The translations under genes and the position numbers were made by a program. Under the pieces are notes generated by a model. The model was not told the origin of the DNA, made no database searches, and saw only the letters and a program-made list of their open reading frames with translations. 64,000 bases of DNA from Hypomesus transpacificus (Eukaryota > Chordata > Actinopteri > Osmeriformes > Osmeridae), in assembly GCF_021917145.1 (NCBI RefSeq), contig NC_061063.1, forward strand, positions 7,759,376 through 7,823,375. Direction: 5' to 3'. Of the stretch, positions 59,811 through 64,000 are shown in pieces. Each line of letters opens with the position of its first letter. The stretch's first letter is position 1.

Positions 59811-61616
59811 CTGAAACACATACAAGTGCACTACCTAACTGAATACGACCAATGGAACACCAGCATACCCCCTCCATACATCCTGTTGATGTGTTTGTGT
59901 TAGAATGCATGTCAGTAAGGTCGTTGCTGGTGAACTACAGCCTGGCACCATCAACTAGATCTGGACTTCTGGGAGGAAGGGCAAGGAAACCAACCAACAA
60001 AACATCTCAACTCCAACTTACTTAGTGACATACTGTCTACAGCAGCAACAAAAGGACAGGACAGTGTTGATATTGAAAGAACATTCTCTTATTCTGGAGA
60101 GTAGGTCCATTCTTTTTTATTTTTTTTATAACAGAACAGAGACCAAGAAGAGATAGATGCTCCACAAATGTACCAGTTAACAGCAAAAAAAATAACAAAC
60201 CGTGACGACAACTCTGATTCTCCTTAATACAGCAAACAAAAGAAATATACATTATGTACATGGACACAGGGTCAAGCTGGGCCCACCCTCAGTGGCGCTT
60301 TATGCAGACATGCTTCATGGGCTCAGGGAGCGAGAGAGGACAAAGACAGGGAATAAAAGGATAAAGGAAGAGAGACAAAGATAAGGAGAGAGGGAGGAAC
60401 TGGAAGAGAAAGAGGACATGGGGGAGTGACAGAACAGAAAGAGGATCGCAAATGTTAAGCTGGCATGATAGGAGAGGTTTGGAGCAGTGGTGAAGGCGAT
60501 ATTTTTTAACTGACATTTGTAAGTAAGTAAAACCAGGAAGTAAAAACCGGTAACTGAACCTAAAGAGGTGTAATAGGCAGAGTAGAGGTATGTTAAGAGT
60601 GTGTAAACTACATTAAGGAGGTATATCGAAGGATTCACTAGCCCTGCACCGCAAACATTGGTCAGAGTGCAAAGGTGACCCAGGAGCTGCAGGCAATGAC
60701 ATCTCACAGTACGTCAAGTGTGGAAGTGACCTATCCAGTAAGTGTTGATTGTGGTGATCAAGTGTTGGTCGTGCCAAAAACAAACACCATGGAGCGTAAA
60801 ACAAGTTCATGATCAGATAATTATATGGATGCAAAATAAACAAACATTCAGTCAATACTAATATCTTCCCATTCAATTCAGACCCCGCTCCTTAAAAATA
60901 GATGAGTGACTTAGTGAGAGAAACTATGACCCTGTAGAATGGGCATTTGGTGACCAGGTGTAACACTGTTTGTGTGTGTGTGTGTTGGCAGGTATGAGAG
61001 ATATAGTCCTTAGTTGGAGAGCTGGCAATTATACTCTTGCATATTATTCATGAACTCTTCATAATCTTGATCGACATTCATAACTCAATCTTTAAATCAC
61101 CCCAAAACAACTCATATGTCAACGTTGAACTAGCTCGACGACTGAGGGGTGCAGCTTTTCTCTCTGTGTATTTTTTTTCTTCTTACGTCTGACTAAGAGG
61201 CAAGTTGAGTTTCACGCGGGTAACAGGCAAAATCCCAGTCAAACAAACACAAAGAACAGGAAGTACAACTGATGTACATAATCTGTTCTGTCAACCGTAG
61301 CATAAACCTCTAAACAGCCACACCACACGTTGCATTGAGTGGGACCCCACAGCGGCCCTCCCAAACCCCCCACATCACCTGACTGATCCTGGACTAGGAA
61401 GGGGTACGGGCGACGGGGAGAAAGATAACCTCATAGACACTGATCTAAGGCCAGTTAAACCTTTTCCCATCTTAAACTATCATCATCCTATAATCCCTTT
61501 GTAGTCATTTCTGTCCGTAGATCTGTGCTAAATCTTAGGGTGATCTCCATTGGTTGGGATGGGGAAAGGGGTGTGGTTGGTTGGGGGGGAGGGGGGGGGT
61601 GTTGGTACATCGCCCC
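59811..61616 (-). other. hibadh 3' flank and presumed 3' UTR
   Basis: No other gene seen. Minus-strand AATAAA words occur in the T-rich run near 60116. A G-rich run lies at 61580-61601. The end of the hibadh transcript is not determined. Confidence 0.4.
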
Positions 61617-62118
61617 TTACTGCCCCTCCTCTTCGCGCAGGAATTGAAAGACGGATGAGAAGTCCTTGTTAGCGTAGCCGCGGGCACACATGACGCGGTA
61701 GATCTGGTGTGCCAGCGAGCCCAGGGGGACGGGGGTCTTGGTGTTGGTGGCAGTGTTCTGGGCCAGACCCAGGTCCTACAAGAGAGACGGTGATAAGGAG
61801 GACATTATATGTGCACATACTTATAAATACAGTATGCACATTTGAAAAGAGAGAATGACATATATAATTTTTTTCAGGAAGAGAAGCATGAGAGATAAAG
61901 ACAGAGATAGCGAACGAGAAAGGAGGTTGGAAGTCAGCAGGGTTAGGTGAAGGGACCAGACCTTTGCCATGAGCGTGGTGCCAAAGCCACCCTGGTAGTT
62001 GTTGCCCGAGGGTACTCCCTCCATGACGCCAGGCACCGGGTTGTAGGAGTCACTGGACCAACACCTGCCTGACGACATGTTGAGGATCTGAGCCAGCAGC
62101 TTGGGGTCCAAACCCAGT
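61617..62118 (-). CDS. hibadh: 3-hydroxyisobutyrate dehydrogenase, last two exons (partial)
   Basis: The final exon is 61617-61775 (52 residues and stop), starting [19 protein letters not shown] and ending [13 protein letters not shown]. The preceding exon is 61962-62118, reading [20 protein letters not shown], then [19 protein letters not shown] and TTLMAK. The 186-bp intron is phase 0 (donor AAG/GTCTGG, acceptor CTTGTAG). Together they give about 104 of the usual 330-odd residues; earlier exons are beyond the window. The enzyme oxidises 3-hydroxyisobutyrate with NAD in mitochondrial valine breakdown. [16 protein letters not shown] carries the conserved catalytic-domain lysine. HIBADH next to EVX1, convergent, is the standard vertebrate order. 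It is a bystander gene whose introns host HoxA enhancers in mammals. Confidence 0.93.

Positions 62119-64000
<1,882 letters not shown>

Noticed and set aside
59546..59910. Cys/Pro repeat protein on the minus strand
   Set aside because: Product of the 30-bp minisatellite.

Overview
The window is vertebrate genomic DNA, almost certainly from a teleost fish. It carries the posterior (5') half of a HoxA cluster together with its standard flanking genes evx1 and hibadh. Five Hox genes lie head to tail on the minus strand, left to right: hoxa7a, hoxa9a, hoxa10a, hoxa11a and hoxa13a. Each has two coding exons, a phase-1 intron of 243-794 bp, and a homeodomain at the start of exon 2. evx1 (three exons) is on the plus strand, divergent from hoxa13a. 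The last two exons of hibadh are on the minus strand, convergent with evx1. The teleost 'a' copy is inferred from a hoxa7 gene next to hoxa9, from the hoxa11 and hoxa13 protein sequences, and from short spacing. A hoxa10 gene is also intact, so the fish is probably not a zebrafish-like ostariophysan, where this copy is degenerate. The species cannot be fixed.

Layout: 1-4.3 kb is the hoxa7a 3' side, with a foldback transposon and an orphan Hox-like promoter block. 4.3-5.8 kb is hoxa7a. 9.8-10.9 kb is hoxa9a. 13.9 kb holds a mir-196 hairpin. 15.4-17.3 kb is hoxa10a, 22.6-24.3 kb hoxa11a and 33.7-34.9 kb hoxa13a. 43.7-46.1 kb is evx1. 46.1-61.6 kb is a gene desert: its first 3.5 kb look like developmental enhancer sequence, and the rest is rich in microsatellites and transposon pieces. 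61.6-64 kb is the 3' end of hibadh.

The Hox proteins are transcription factors that pattern the posterior trunk, gut and paired fins. They share an upstream promoter layout, usually a CCAAT box plus a CACGTG E-box 120-210 bp before the start codon. The mir-196 hairpin between hoxa9a and hoxa10a encodes the exact miR-196a sequence as recalled. The presumed 3' UTRs of hoxa9a (three) and hoxa7a (one) contain miR-196 seed matches, so a microRNA and likely targets sit in the same cluster.

No wholly new genetic system was found. The best leads are the miR-196 sites, the orphan promoter where hoxa6 would be expected, GA/CT tracts just upstream of hoxa7a and hoxa11a, a full match to the CTCF core between hoxa11a and hoxa13a, and unusual residues in the hoxa9a homeodomain. 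All conserved-element calls are made from sequence appearance alone and need alignment.
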